Positions 1 through 11,457 of a DNA stretch of 64,000 nucleotides are shown here, one piece after another. This DNA comes from Hordeum vulgare subsp. vulgare (lineage: Eukaryota; Streptophyta; Magnoliopsida; Poales; Poaceae), in contig NC_058521.1 of assembly GCF_904849725.1 (NCBI RefSeq), positions 146,162,744 through 146,226,743 of the forward strand. Direction: 5' to 3'. The number at the start of each line of letters is the position of its first letter. The first letter of the stretch is position 1. The position numbers and the translations under genes are program-made. A model generated the notes under the pieces. That model saw only the letters and a program-made list of their open reading frames with translations. It was not told the DNA's origin and searched no databases.

Positions 1-429
1 AAGATTCACAGAGACTCCCCCTGAAGATGTGCATACCTTGAGGATTTTGCTTTTATAGCATATGCACATTGATGATTTATATCATGGAGATCTCCCCCTG
101 AATCTTGTAAATCATGCATACATATAACATATCATATGAAGAAGATGAGGATGCATGATGGCAAATGGTATCTGACGAATTTCAGCATGCGTGCATTAAA
201 ACTTGAGGAATAAGCATGCGAAGAAAAACGTTCAAAAGCGTCAGAGTACCATCGGGCTTAAGTTACAACTCATTACATAAAAACTTCAGAAGAGTCAAGA
301 GTTTGTAACTTAAATATAGTTCATAGGTCCCAAAAATAAATCCCGTTTGAAGACTAACTCTCAAGTTTCTCCCCCTTTGTCATCAAGTGACAAAAAGGGA
401 CAAACTGAGGACTAACGCCCGTGAAGACT
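1..429 (-). other. Element A 3' untranslated region with repeated polypurine tracts
   Basis: Non-coding stretch between the third ORF and the missing 3' LTR. On the minus strand the purine motif AGGGGGAG occurs three times (plus-strand coordinates 15-22, 92-99, 369-376). Repeated polypurine tracts upstream of the 3' LTR are a known Sirevirus hallmark. The equivalent region in D and C ends with the functional-looking tract directly before the LTR, which here lies off-window. Confidence 0.75.
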
Positions 430-3400
430 TCATTTCTTGGCAGTTGATGAAGATCCTTGGCGCTTCTTGGGTGTAGTCTTCTTCCTTGGGCCTGTCGCGG
501 TGTCAAGTTGTTCCTCATCAGATTCGGCGGTGCGGAAGGACGAGAAGGAGCTGTCTTCAAGATCTGGCACTGGAATGGGCTTGAACTTCTTCTTGGGAGG
601 CCACGACCAGTCAAAGTCCTGCTCAAAGTTCAATTCTTCAAGCTCAGTCTGGGTCTTCAGATGTGCAAGGGTAGCCCAGGTGCGATCAAAAACCTCATGC
701 AGATAGTGATGATTGAGCTTCACACTGTTCTGTGTCTCAGTGAGGGTTTTCACAATGGCACCAAACTGGCGTTTGACCCATTTGTGGTTATGATCCACCT
801 TCTGATGAAGACTGAGAAGAAGCTCTCTGGTGTTTAGCACGCGAGGAGGAACTGGGCTTGGTGGACGAGTCTCAGTATCGTCCCATGAGGAATATGCATC
901 TGGCTCTTTAAATTGACCATCAAGAGGCCTGCTTTCTTCATCAATTACGGGCTTTCCTTTTCCCTCAATGGGATCGAAAGTCTTCTTGTTGACCCGGATA
1001 GGAGGCATATAACCAACATGGTTCTGGAAATCTGCGTGAAAGTTGATGCCTGTCCTTGTCCTGAGGAATCTCATGATCCATGGTGCATAAATTTTTGTGA
1101 TCATATGGGCACATTGCATTGTCAGCCAAAGTCCTCAAGAAGAAATCATGGATATTCATGGGGATACCGTGAATGATGTTGAAGAGGATATTCTTCATGA
1201 GGCCGACGACATCTTCGTCATCATCATGGCCTTTGATTGGCGCTAGCACACTGCAGAGAATGCGGTAGACAGACCGGGGTGTGTACTTTAGCTCATGGAC
1301 GAGGAATGTGGTTCTTGAGGGTTTTCCTGCAGCCAAAGGCTTCATGAGGACTTCCATCATTCCATTTGGCAGCTCACGCTCACCATAAAGCTTCACTGCC
1401 CCTTCTGAAGGAATTGGTACGGGCAGTTCTCTGAGGAGTTCAGACGCTGGAGCCTTGTAGTGAGTATTTTGGGTCATCCAGTCGAACACCCAAGTGTTGA
1501 TGTCATCAGCATTGCCCGAGATGTGCAGAGTTGAATAGAACTGAAGAATTAGCTCACTATTCCAATATGATATGTCGGAGCACATAGGGAGCAAACCTGC
1601 ATCATGTAGTACACTGAGAACTGGTTCCATGCAGGGAATCTCTTCAAGTTCAGCATGAGGAATGTGCCTGTGCTGGAATATCTTGTTGCGGCCACAGAGC
1701 ACAGAAGCATAGTAGTTCATCTGCGTCCTTGTCCAAAACTTCAGATGCCTCATTTGAGGCTTGTCATAAGGATTCTCTCCGATGAAATACATGCGTTCCT
1801 CAAAGAAATTCTCTTTCTGAAACTTTGGCCTCTTCGAGAATGGCAGGCGCTGAACTGGATTGAGATTGTGCTGAGGAATGGGAGGGGAAACAACCATGGC
1901 AGATTCTGGGTTGAGGACAATGAATTCATTGTCAGGGGCGGGAACATTTTCTTCAGCAGTTTCCTCAGGGTGAGGAATTTCTTGCTCTGGCTGAGCATTA
2001 GGCTGAGGAATTTCTTCTTCCTTCTCAGCTTGAGGAGTTTGGTCAGCCTGTTCAGTGGGAGGAGCCTGCTCAGACTGGACATTTTCTTCAGCTTGATTTT
2101 CATCAGCTGACTTTGTGGCAGAAGCAGATTCATCAGCTGCTGCAGCTGAGGCTTCAGTAGTCTCTTTCTGAGGAATATGAGGTTGAGGACTGTCATCAAT
2201 TTGTATTTCCTCATCAATATGCTCCTCAGAGGCAACATCCTTCATTTCCTCATCTGCCCTCGTAGTGTGGTCACAAACGACGACCATTTCAAATGAGGGT
2301 GCAACATTAAGAGGCACCGGGTCCAGTGGGGCAGATTCTTCAGCTTCCTTGAGGCGTTTTGCCTCAATCTTTTCTTCTGCTGAAGAAGCTTTTCTCTTCT
2401 TCGCTTCCTTCTCAGCAGCCCTTGTCTTTTTCGCGTCTGATGCAGACGGGATTAACTTCTTCACCTTTGAAGTTTTTGGTGAAGGTGTTTTCTTAACAGA
2501 TTCTTCAGCTGGCAGTGAGGAACCAGCTGGAACATAGTCATCAGCCTGCTTTGGTGAAGCAGCTGGATCAGTAGCAGTTTCATCAGGGTTTGCAGTTTCA
2601 TCAGGAGTGGTCTCAGTGATGATTTCTTCAATGGCCGGCTCATCAGCACGGCGCTCTTGGTGTTGTTCCTTAGCTTGAGGAATTTCCTCCTCAACAGGAG
2701 ATGCATCTTTTGGCTGTTCAACCAGGGGCTGAGGAGTTGGTGCTGGTGGGGGGTGACGTCTGTTGTAGTCATCAACAGCACTAGTGGCTAGCTTGATGAA
2801 ATTGCTTTTGATGCTTGTGCGATCTGACAGTTTCTCACACTTGTCAGTCAAGACTTGCAGCTCTGCTTGGGTGGACACCAATGCTTCAGGCGTCAGCTTG
2901 AGAACATTTTGCCTGAGGAATTTCTCCTTTCTGGCCTTTGCAATCTTTGCCTGCTTGGCCTTCTGTTCCTTCCACTTGGCTTCGTTTATGAAGGTAGCCA
3001 CCATGTGGCTGACACCAGGAGGAAGTTTCAAATCATCAATGGGTGTGTTTGGGTCTTCATACCACACATTGATGAAGTCGAGGAGGACCTTGGGGTCCAT
3101 CGCCAGAGGAATAGCACTGCCTGATGCTTGTGCTACCCTTTCTTGTTTGTTCTTGATGATGGCTTCCAGAGTTTCATCATCATATTCTTCACTTCCCTCT
3201 GATGTAGACGGGACTGTGATGATTTTGCTGGGGCTGGGCAGAGGTGCAGGTTCAGTTGTTGTCAGAGTCTTCAAAAGAGGTGTTGAAGACTTTGTCTCCG
3301 AGCTAGTTGCAGCTGGGAGTGAGGAGCTGGAGCTGACAGTCGTAGTCTTCACGACTTTCTTCTGTACTGGCTTTGGAGGTGGAGCTGAGGACTTTGGTGT

Positions 3401-4120
3401 AGATGCGATTGGTGCTGAAGGTTTTGGCGCTGATGGTTTTGGTGTTGACGGTTTTGGAACCGAGGGTTTTGGAGCTGAGGGTTTGGTGACAGAAGTCTGT
3501 GCAAACTTCTCTTGAGGTTTTGAAGCTTTTGGCTTTGTTGGCACAGACTTTGGTTGAGGAATCTCGGAGCCTGAGGTTTCTGCTGCTGAGGAATGAGCAG
3601 CACCGGAGGCAGCAGCTGAGGATTCATGAAATTTCTTCACTGCTGTTTCTACTTGTTTCTTGAGCTTGGCCAGATGCCTTTCTTTTTCATCTGGGTAGTC
3701 ATCAAGTGTCATAAGACTTGAGGGATGAGCTACTTGATGATCCTCAAGTGGGGCCCTTCTGCCAGGAGGCTTCAAAGCGAATTTCTTCGCATATTTTGGA
3801 GACACAAACCTGTACTCCTTCCACTCCTTTGCCCATCTGCATTCAATTTTCTGCAGCCTAATCTTTCTTTTAGGCATAGTCTCAGGTTCATCATCAGGCG
3901 TGCAGTAGTCCAGGTATATGTCATCAGGAATATCAACAGCTGTGTTCTGCTCCAGTTTCTTTCCTCCCCTCTGTTTCCTTTCTTCCTCCATTTTCTTCAG
4001 ACGAGGAACTTTCTGAGGATTTTGAACTCTTGAGGATTCTGATGAGCCTTGAAGGGTTTCTTCCAGAAAAGCTGCAAATGAGTTAATGTGATGAGAACCG
4101 AGAGATTCATCAGCTGACAT
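430..4120 (-). pseudogene. Element A third ORF (so-called env-like), one frameshift
   Basis: Large ORF downstream of pol, about 1,230 codons. The start ATG at 4120 (MSADESLGSHHINSF) is identical in the other two complete copies. The N-terminal third is charged; a low-complexity stretch rich in Lys-Pro-Ser/Ala repeats follows, then an acidic Glu/Ala/Pro/Gln region. From about residue 780 there is a compact-looking conserved domain beginning near YFIGENPYDKP, and a basic C-terminal tail (PRKKTTPKKR). I see no signal peptide, membrane segment or envelope motif, so env-like refers only to its position. The frame breaks near 1093, where one extra base relative to C and D shifts it; the first frame stops at 965 and the original frame resumes to 430. 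Function unknown; the basic tail and KKRK clusters suggest a nuclear or nucleic-acid-binding protein (inference). Confidence 0.8.
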
Positions 4121-4128
4121 GTGTGTAC

Positions 4129-4465
4129 CTGTGAACAGAGTATAGTTGCGAGGAATTTGGAGAGGTCATATGCGTTCTCAGATTTGAAGAAAATGGAAAA
4201 GTTTGACAGTTTGAGGAATATAACCAGTGGTTGAGGAATTTTCTTAAGCATTCTGTTCTTGGGTTCCAGAGTTGTACAGATCCGAAAATTCGCACAATTG
4301 AGGAATCTCGTGAAAATCTTAGATGCTTAGCTAGTTCATCAATGATTGTGGTGATGGATAGTGTTTGAGGAATCATGTGCGCATCGTATCTTGAGGAAAA
4401 ACAGATTTCACATGGGAGAGGTAAAATTTCAGATCTAATCTATTGTAAAAATGGGATATAATTAC
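4129..4465 (-). other. Putative intron in the 5' leader of the third ORF (element A)
   Basis: A GTAAT donor at 4465 and a TTCACAG acceptor ending at 4129 bound 337 bp lying 8 bases upstream of the start codon. Copies D (337 bp) and C (339 bp) have donor and acceptor at the same places. The interval is AT-rich with many TTCCTCA motifs and is non-coding. Splicing is inferred from these signals only. Confidence 0.4.
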
Positions 4466-4737
4466 CCTGGAAGGTGCGAACAAAGAACACAAAAAGGTGG
4501 TGTTGGAGAGGCTCTTCGGTCAAGTGTCCAATGCACCCTAACTTGGCAGCAGAGGACGTCTACGGCGGCGGCGGACGTAGATGTTCCGACTCCGGCGTGA
4601 TCCTGGCGGCGAGAAGGTTGAGGCAGTGAAGCTCTTCCTTGCCGGCGACAAGACTACCAGCGGTGGTGCTAGGGTTCGGTGTGCTGTGGCAGGAGAGCGG
4701 TGAGGCGAAGAAGATGATACCGAGGGGGTTAAGGACA

Positions 4738-4745
4738 TATTTATA
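4738..4745 (-). promoter_or_regulatory. TATA box upstream of the third ORF (element A)
   Basis: TATAAATA on the minus strand, about 620 bases upstream of the third ORF and outside any LTR. It is conserved at the same place in D (42873-42880) and C (56323-56330) inside the common context GGCTATAAATATGTCCTTA. A GC-rich leader-like stretch follows, with CGCCG runs, resembling a plant 5' UTR. It may be an internal promoter for the third ORF (inference). Confidence 0.5.
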
Positions 4746-5178
4746 GCCCGAAAGTTACTGTTTGGAGCGAAAGTTTCGGACCGAATAGCCCTTGCCTCTA
4801 CGTCTCCGCAGGACACGTGTAGCTCCCGTACGATGCAGTGGAGATAGTGGAGATCGTGGCTATCCAATCGTGGGAAGTGGGGGTTCAGTTACTGTTCCTT
4901 TGAAGAAAACAATTTTTCGAAGATTTGAGGATTTTCGTTACAAAATCATCAGCTGACAAGGATGCAGTGAGGATTTTGAACAAAGTTTCAAGTAGAACGC
5001 ATATGAAGAATTGAATAGACTGGATAAGTATAGCATAGAGGGAAAATAGGGTCCGATCACATTCACTTAGCATAAACATCAACTTGAAGAAATAACAATA
5101 AGTGAATGCTGTTGAGGACTAGAAATCACAGTCTTCCTAGGCAAATGAAAGTCATCAAGTGTTTTTGAAGATTTTGCA

Positions 5179-5418
5179 TTAGATCATCACAATGAAGAAC
5201 AACTGTTTTGAAGAAAAATGCATTGTGAGGAAATTGATCATTTGAAGAAAATCAACTTGAGGAATTTCACATTGGGCGGTGGCGTTGCCCACCATATAAG
5301 AATGTTGATTACAGACGCCGCGTACAATTGTCGTAGGGCCCTGAGAATCAATTTCTTCGTTAATTTCTTCACATTCAGAGTGACTTTCTTCATTAGTTGA
5401 AGAAAATCGTTTCATCAT
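5179..5418 (-). CDS. Small conserved ORF between pol and third ORF (element A)
   Basis: An ORF of about 79 codons starts at the first ATG of a double ATG and begins MMKRFSSTNEE. Copies D and C carry the same frame with a similar N-terminal part: an acidic EEINEEID stretch, then a Cys/His-containing segment (GVCNQHS, a Tyr or Cys, then MVGxATAQ). The C-terminal ends differ because of indels. No known domain is recognised. It may be translated, or simply be a chance open frame in conserved non-coding DNA; a codon substitution test would decide. Confidence 0.35.
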   Translation of the reverse strand: MMKRFSSTNEESHSECEEINEEIDSQGPTTIVRGVCNQHSYMVGNATAQCEIPQVDFLQMINFLTMHFSSKQLFFIVMI

Positions 5419-5473
5419 GTGTTGCACATCTAAGTCATCAACTTTGCATAAGTGTTAGGATGTGTGCATGTTT

Positions 5474-8400
5474 TTACAAAACATTTGAAGATTCTAAGAT
5501 ATTTAGCTCACACCGCAACTTGCAAAATCTTTTCTCATCCAAGGGCTTAGTGAAGATATCAGCCAGTTGATCATCAGTCTTCACATGGTCGATGAGGATA
5601 TTGCCCTTGAGGACATGGTCCCGAAGAAAATGATGACGAATCTGGATCTGTTTGGTCTTCGAGTGCTGTACTGGATTATAGGCAATCTTGATAGCACTCT
5701 CATTGTCACAGTAGAGAGGCACATTCTTCATGTTGATGCCGTAGTCCTTGAGGGTTTGCTTCATCCATAGTAATTGAGCACAACAAGAACCAGCAGCAAT
5801 GTACTCAGCTTCGGCAGTGGAGAGTGATACGCAGTTCTGCTTCTTTGAGGACGAGCAAACCAGTGATCTTCCGAGGAAATGGCATGTGCCAGAAGTTGAC
5901 TTGCGATCCACACGGTCACCAGCATAGTCTGAATCAGAATACCCTACCAGATGAAGATTGGAGCCCTTGGGATACCATAATCCTAGTGTTGGTGTGTGAG
6001 CTAAGTATCGAAGAATATGTTTCACAGCCTTATGGTGTGATTCCTTCGGTTTTGCTTGAAAACGTGCACGCATGCAAACACTAAGCATTATGTCTGGCCT
6101 AGATGCACATAGATACAATAAAGAACCAATCATAGAACGGTATACCTGCTGATCGAAATCTTTACCATTTTCATCAGTGCCGAGGTGACCGTTGGTAGGC
6201 ATTGGAGTCTTGGCACCTTTGCATTCATGCATGTCGAATTTCCTCAGAACATCCTTAAGGTATTTCTCCTGTCATATGAAGGTTCCATTGCTTTGTTGAC
6301 GAATTTGAAGACCTAAGAAGAATTTCAGCTCCCCCATCATAGACATCTGATATTCTTCACTCATCATATAGGCAAATTCATCACTGTATCTTTTGTCAGT
6401 ACAGCCAAATATGATATCATCAACATATATTTGACATACAAACAGTTCATTATCATAAGATTTTGTGAAAAGAGTTGGATCGAGTGAACCAGGTTTGAAG
6501 CCTTTCTTCATGAGGAATTCCTTCAATGTATCATACCATGCCCGAGGGGCTTGCTTGAGGCCATACAGAGCCTTTTTGAGTCTGAAGACTTTGTCTGGAT
6601 TCTTTGGATCCTCAAAACCTGGGGGCTGAGCAACATATACTTCTTCCTCAAGCTTACCATTGAGGAATGCACTTTTCACATCCATTTGATATAAGATGAT
6701 GTTATGATGATTAGCATAAGCAAGTAGGATTCGAATAGCTTCAAGTCTAGCAACAGGTGCAAAAGTTTCATCGAAATCTATTCCTTCAACCTGGGTGTAG
6801 CCTTGGGCTACAAGTCGTGCCTTGTTCCTCACCACTTGACCGTCCTCATCTTGCTTGTTTCGGAAAATCCACTTGGTGCCGATTATGTTATGCTTGCGAG
6901 GATCTGGTCGTTTGACGAGCTCCCATACGTCATTCAGCTTGAATTGAAGAAGTTCGTCTTGCATGGCTTGGATCCACTCCGGTTCCAGAAAAGCCTCAGC
7001 TACTTTTGAGGGTTCTGTGATAGATACAAAAGAAAAATGCCCACAAAAGTTTACTAAGTGTGAAGCTTTTGAGCGAGTGAGAGGACCTGGCGCGTTGATG
7101 TCGTTGAGGATTTTGTCAAGTTCTACTTCATTTGCAATCCTCGGATGAGCTGGTTGAGGATTTTGTCTGGGCTGAGGAAGTGGTGCTGTTGCAATTTCCT
7201 CAGGAGCATCTTCTTGGTTTTCATCAGCGATGGGAATTGTTTCTTCACCAATTTCCTCAGTGGGGACAATGTCTTCAGTAGGCTTAAGCTTTATTGCTTC
7301 CTCAGGAGACAACTTATCTGGATCAGAAGGCAATTGCTCTCTTTGCGAGCCATTAGTTTCATCGAACCGCACATCTACTGTCTCAACAACTTTGTTGTGA
7401 TAGTTGTTGAAGACTCTGTAGGTGTGCGAGTCCTTTCCATAACCGAGCATAAAACCTTCATGTGCCTTAGGTGCAAATTTTGAGCTATGATGAGGATCTC
7501 TAATCCAGCATTTTGCACCGAAGACTTTGAAATAACTTACATTGGGTTTCTTGTCAGTGAGGAGTTCATATGAGGTTTTCTTGAGGAATTTGTGAAGATA
7601 TACCCTGTTGATGATATGACATGCAGTGTTGATTGCTTCAGTCCAGAAGTGACGAGGAGTCTGATATTCTTCAAGCATAGTTCTTGCCATTTCAACCGGA
7701 GTCCTGTTCTTTCTTTCGACGACACCATTCTGCTGAGGAGTATAAGGAGCAGACAATTCGTGAGTAATACCAAGTTCATCAAGATAATCATCAAGACCGG
7801 TGTTTTTGAACTCGGTTCCATTATCACTCCTAATATGTTTGATCTTGATGCCGAAGTTCGTCGAGGCCCTTGAAGAAAATCGTTTGAAGATTTCCTGCAC
7901 TTCAGTTTTATACACTATGATTTGCACCCAAGTGTATGTGGAATAATCATCAACTATGACAAAGCCATATAGAGATGCTGCATTGGTTAGTGTTGCATAG
8001 TGAGTAGGTCCAAATAAATCCATATGAAGCAATTCAAATGGACGTGTAGTGGTCATGATGGTTTTGGAGGGATGCTTGGATCTGGTCATTTTCCCAGATT
8101 CACAAGCACCACAGAGATGATCCTTGAGGAGTTTGACTGATTCGATGCCAATGACATGCTTCTTCTTTCCAACTGTGTGCAAATTCCTCATGCCTGCATG
8201 ACCTAGTCTTCTGTGCCACAGCCATCCTTCTGAGGTTTTTGCTAGTAAGCAAGTGGCTGGTTGAGGACCTGTAGAGAAGTCAACAATGTACAAATCCCCT
8301 CTTCTTACACCTTCGAAGACTTTGGATCTGTCAGATTCCATGATGACTACACATCTATATCTACCAAAGATAACAATCATATCAAGATCACAAGGCATCG

Positions 8401-8638
8401 AGACTGACATGAGGTTAAAACCAAGGGATTCAACAAGCATCACTTTGTCCATATGCCTATCCTTGGAAATAGCTACTTTGCCAAGTCCCAATACCTTGCT
8501 TTTACCTTTATCAGCATATGTGATTTGCTTCAGAGGTGATGGAGTTAGTGGCATATTCATCAGTAGGCTTTTATCACCAGTCATGTGATGTGTGCAGCCA
8601 CTATCGAGAACCCACTCAGTATTTTTGGGTTTGTCATC
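5474..8638 (-). pseudogene. pol: Element A pol: protease, integrase, reverse transcriptase, RNase H; one nonsense codon
   Basis: Reads from 8638 for 1,055 codons. Order: aspartic protease with [10 protein letters not shown]; integrase zinc region (HRRLGHAG then CGACESGK); integrase core with [16 protein letters not shown] and the Glu of NGVVERKN; reverse transcriptase with [12 protein letters not shown] and YVDDIIFG; RNase H with [20 protein letters not shown] and a final KTDDQLADIFTKPLD. This order (integrase before reverse transcriptase) is diagnostic of Copia. The only break is TGA at 6272-6274, where C and D have TCA, so one substitution. No ATG precedes the protease motif in this frame, and gag ends in another frame, so pol must be expressed by splicing or recoding from gag. 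Confidence 0.9.
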
Positions 8639-8863
8639 CTGCAGATGAATTAGTACAGCTTACCATCTCATATGCTTCAAGTTTGAAGAATATGATACTA
8701 ATTTCATCATAACAGAAATGTAAGGACGTGTGAAATATTTCTATTTCATCAATCATTAGCTTGCGTCCTATCAAGCATTTCCTCAGGTCTCCAGCAAATT
8801 CTTCAGATGATGATTTTCATCTGGAGACCTCACCTGCAGAAGTGATTAGTTTGATTTCTTCAC
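8639..8863 (-). other. Putative gag-pol intron (element A)
   Basis: Starts at GTGAAG right after the codons ATG TGG GTG near the gag C-terminus and ends at CTGCAG before GATGACAAACCC of pol. Removal joins gag and pol in frame and removes the gag stop. The sequence before the acceptor contains CTAAT, a plausible branch site. It is 225 bp here and 240-242 bp in B, C and D. Retained, the gag frame ends four codons later at TAA. Inference from sequence. Confidence 0.45.
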
Positions 8864-11390
8864 CACCCACATTTGAAGGGGTGGCAAAGCGTTCATCATC
8901 CTGCGAGCACCATATGAAAAGGCGGCATTGACGCTAATGCACTTCTCTTAACAGTAGGGGGGTTAAAGTACTCATATGAGTATGCAGAGAACTGGTTTGA
9001 GGATTTATGAACATAATGATTTGAAGAATAACGCTCATAATCATATTCCTTGTAGTTTCCCTGCATGTTAGACGCATAAGCACGAGTATGAGCATAGTTT
9101 TGACCAGTTGAGGATTTTGATCCTCTTGAAGACTTTGGTCCTACTGAGGAATTTGATCTGGGGTTCAAATTCTTCAGAGGTGATATCATGAGGACATTTA
9201 CTTGAAGATTTTCAAGACAATTTTTGGGAACCCAGATATTCCTTAGAGGAGAGCCATTCCTGCAGTTAGTTCCAACATATCGAGCAAATACTTCACCAGA
9301 TTGATTTTTGAACAGTTTATAGTTGGAATCAAATGACTCATCCGAGGAATAGGATAATTCACATGAGAAGCCAGTTAGATTAGATGGATCAAAAGGAGGC
9401 CCAGTAGCAGCAACCCATGAGGTTTTGGGATACTGCTCAGGTTTCCAATAAGATCCATCAGCATTCAATTTCCTCTCAAAGGCAATTCCTTCTTTCCTCG
9501 GGTTCCTGTTCAAGATCTGCTTTTTGAGCACATCACAAAGGATTTGATGTCCTTTGAGGCTTTTGTACATGCCTGTCAAGTACAATTCCTTCAACCCTGC
9601 ATTTTCATCAGTGACATTTGTGTTTTCCTCAAGTGAGGAAATAGACACAACAGGTGCAGTTGAAGAATTTGTAGCAGTGGTAGCATTTGAAGATTCTGGT
9701 GAAGAATTAGCAGTTTCACGATCAATGCATTTAAGACATGGAGGAATAAATTCATCTTGACTAGTGCTGATCTGTTGAGCTAGTAATGAATCATTTTCCG
9801 TACGAAGATCATCATAAGACATCCTCAGCTTCTCAAGATCAAGCTTCCTTTGAAGAAATTCGTAGGAAAGCTTCTCATGATCAGTGAGGAGTGTATCATA
9901 ACGATCCTGAAGAATATCAAATCTAGACTGAAGATTTTTCATGTCATCAGCGAGGATTTGATTAAGATTCATTTCATCATTCAACAGATCATCACTTTTG
10001 TCTAGCAATTTTTGAAGCTTTTCCAGAGCAGTTTGTTGTTTGTGGCAATGATGGCAAGTTTACTGTAACTGGCTTTTTTGTAATCATCATGTTCACAGTC
10101 ACTTGAATCAGATGAGGAGGCATTATGTGATACCTTTGAACCTTTTGCCATGAAGCAATAGGTTGGAGCGAAGTCATCAGCATAGTCATCAGTATGGATG
10201 GTGCACTCATTTTCTTCAAGATTGAAGATTGACTTGCTGACGAAATTGGTTGCTAGTGCAAGACTAGCCTGTCCGGATTCTGAATCTTCTCCAGAGCCTT
10301 CTTCATCATCACATTCTTCTGATTCTGCCTCAGAATCCATTTCCTTGCCAATAAGTGCCCGAGCCTTTCTGAAGCTAGTCTTCTTGTGTGAGGAGGACTT
10401 TGAGGATGGGGATTTTGAAGATTACTTCTTCTTCTTTGAGTCATCAGAACTGTCATCCTTGTATTTTTTCTTCTTTGATTCCTTTCCCCAGCGAGGACAA
10501 TCAGCAATGTAATGGCCTGATTTCTTGCACTTGTGACAGGTCCGTTTCTCATAGTCCTCAGATGCAGATTCTGATTTCCTCATGTCTCTTCTTGATGATT
10601 TACCGAACTGGCCTCGTCGTGTAAATCTCTGGAATTTCCTCACAAGCATTGCAAGTTCCTGACCAAATTCTTCAGGGTCACAACTGCTGTCATCTGTGTC
10701 TTCTTCTTCAGATGAGGAAATTGCTCTTGCCTTCAGGGCGCGTGGTCTGGAATAGCTTTGTCCATATAGATCTCTCTTTTCTTCTAGCTGGAATTCATTA
10801 GTATTTAGCCTTTCAAGGATATCAGCAGGATCTAGCATCTTGTAGTCTGGTCTTTCTTGGATCATCAGAACTAAAGTGTCAAATGAAGAATCCAAAGATC
10901 TCAGCAGTTTCTTCACAACTTCGTGATCAGTGATGTCTCGAGCTCCCAGTGCTTGCAGTTCATTTGATATGTCAGTGGGGCGATCAAAGGTGTCTTGGCA
11001 GCTTTCATTTGCATGTCTCTTGAAGCGATTGAAGAGATTGCGAAGAATATCAACACGAGAGTCGCGTTGGGTTGATACTCCTTCATTTACCTTGCACAGT
11101 CTCTCCCAGATCAGTGTTGCAGAGCCTAAGGCACTTACTCTTCCAAACTGGCCAGGGCTCAGATGACCACAGATGATGTTCTTCGCTTGAGAATCGAGTT
11201 GCTTAAATTTCTTCACATCAGCTGCAGTGACACTAGCATAAATGATGGGGACACCATTTTCCACAATATACCAGAGATCATTGTCTATAGCTTGTAAATG
11301 CATTTGCATTTTGTTCTTCCAGAAGGGAAAATTCTTTCCCTCGTAGGTAGGACATGCTGCAGTCACTTTAAACATGCCTGCAGTCGGCAT
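8846..11390 (-). pseudogene. gag: Element A gag, nonsense and two frameshifts
   Basis: Capsid/nucleocapsid ORF of about 840 codons, longer than ordinary Copia gag and typical of Sireviruses. The start is ATG at 11390 (MPTAGMFKV; the other copies have MSTAG), 54 bases inside the primer site. The capsid region holds WERLCKVNEG and DRPTDISNELQALGARD; a CCHC knuckle (CHKCKKSGHYIADC) follows, then a Lys/Ser-rich and acidic stretch, a coiled-coil-like region, and a Ser/Asn-rich C-terminal part ending KKSN-stop. Lesions: AAA to TAA at 10422-10424; a one-base deletion near 10038; a one-base deletion near 8915. The terminal stop at 8846-8848 is shared by all four copies and is not a lesion. Confidence 0.85.
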
Positions 11391-11443
11391 AACTAAAACT
11401 CCAGGTGGTTAAACCAAAATCACACAGAACAAGGGAGTACCTT

Positions 11444-11455
11444 GCTCTGATACCA
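11444..11455 (-). other. Primer binding site, initiator Met tRNA (element A)
   Basis: TGGTATCAGAGC on the minus strand, two bases inside the 5' LTR. This is the standard plant initiator-methionine tRNA primer site. Confidence 0.9.
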
Positions 11456-11457
11456 AT

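Noticed and set aside
2784..3515. 243-codon plus-strand ORF
   Set aside because: Antisense shadow of the third ORF of element A; driven by its Lys-Pro-Ser repeats.
4538..4867. 109-codon minus-strand ORF in the leader of the element A third ORF
   Set aside because: Spans the TATA box and GC-rich leader; in C and D the corresponding frame is interrupted.
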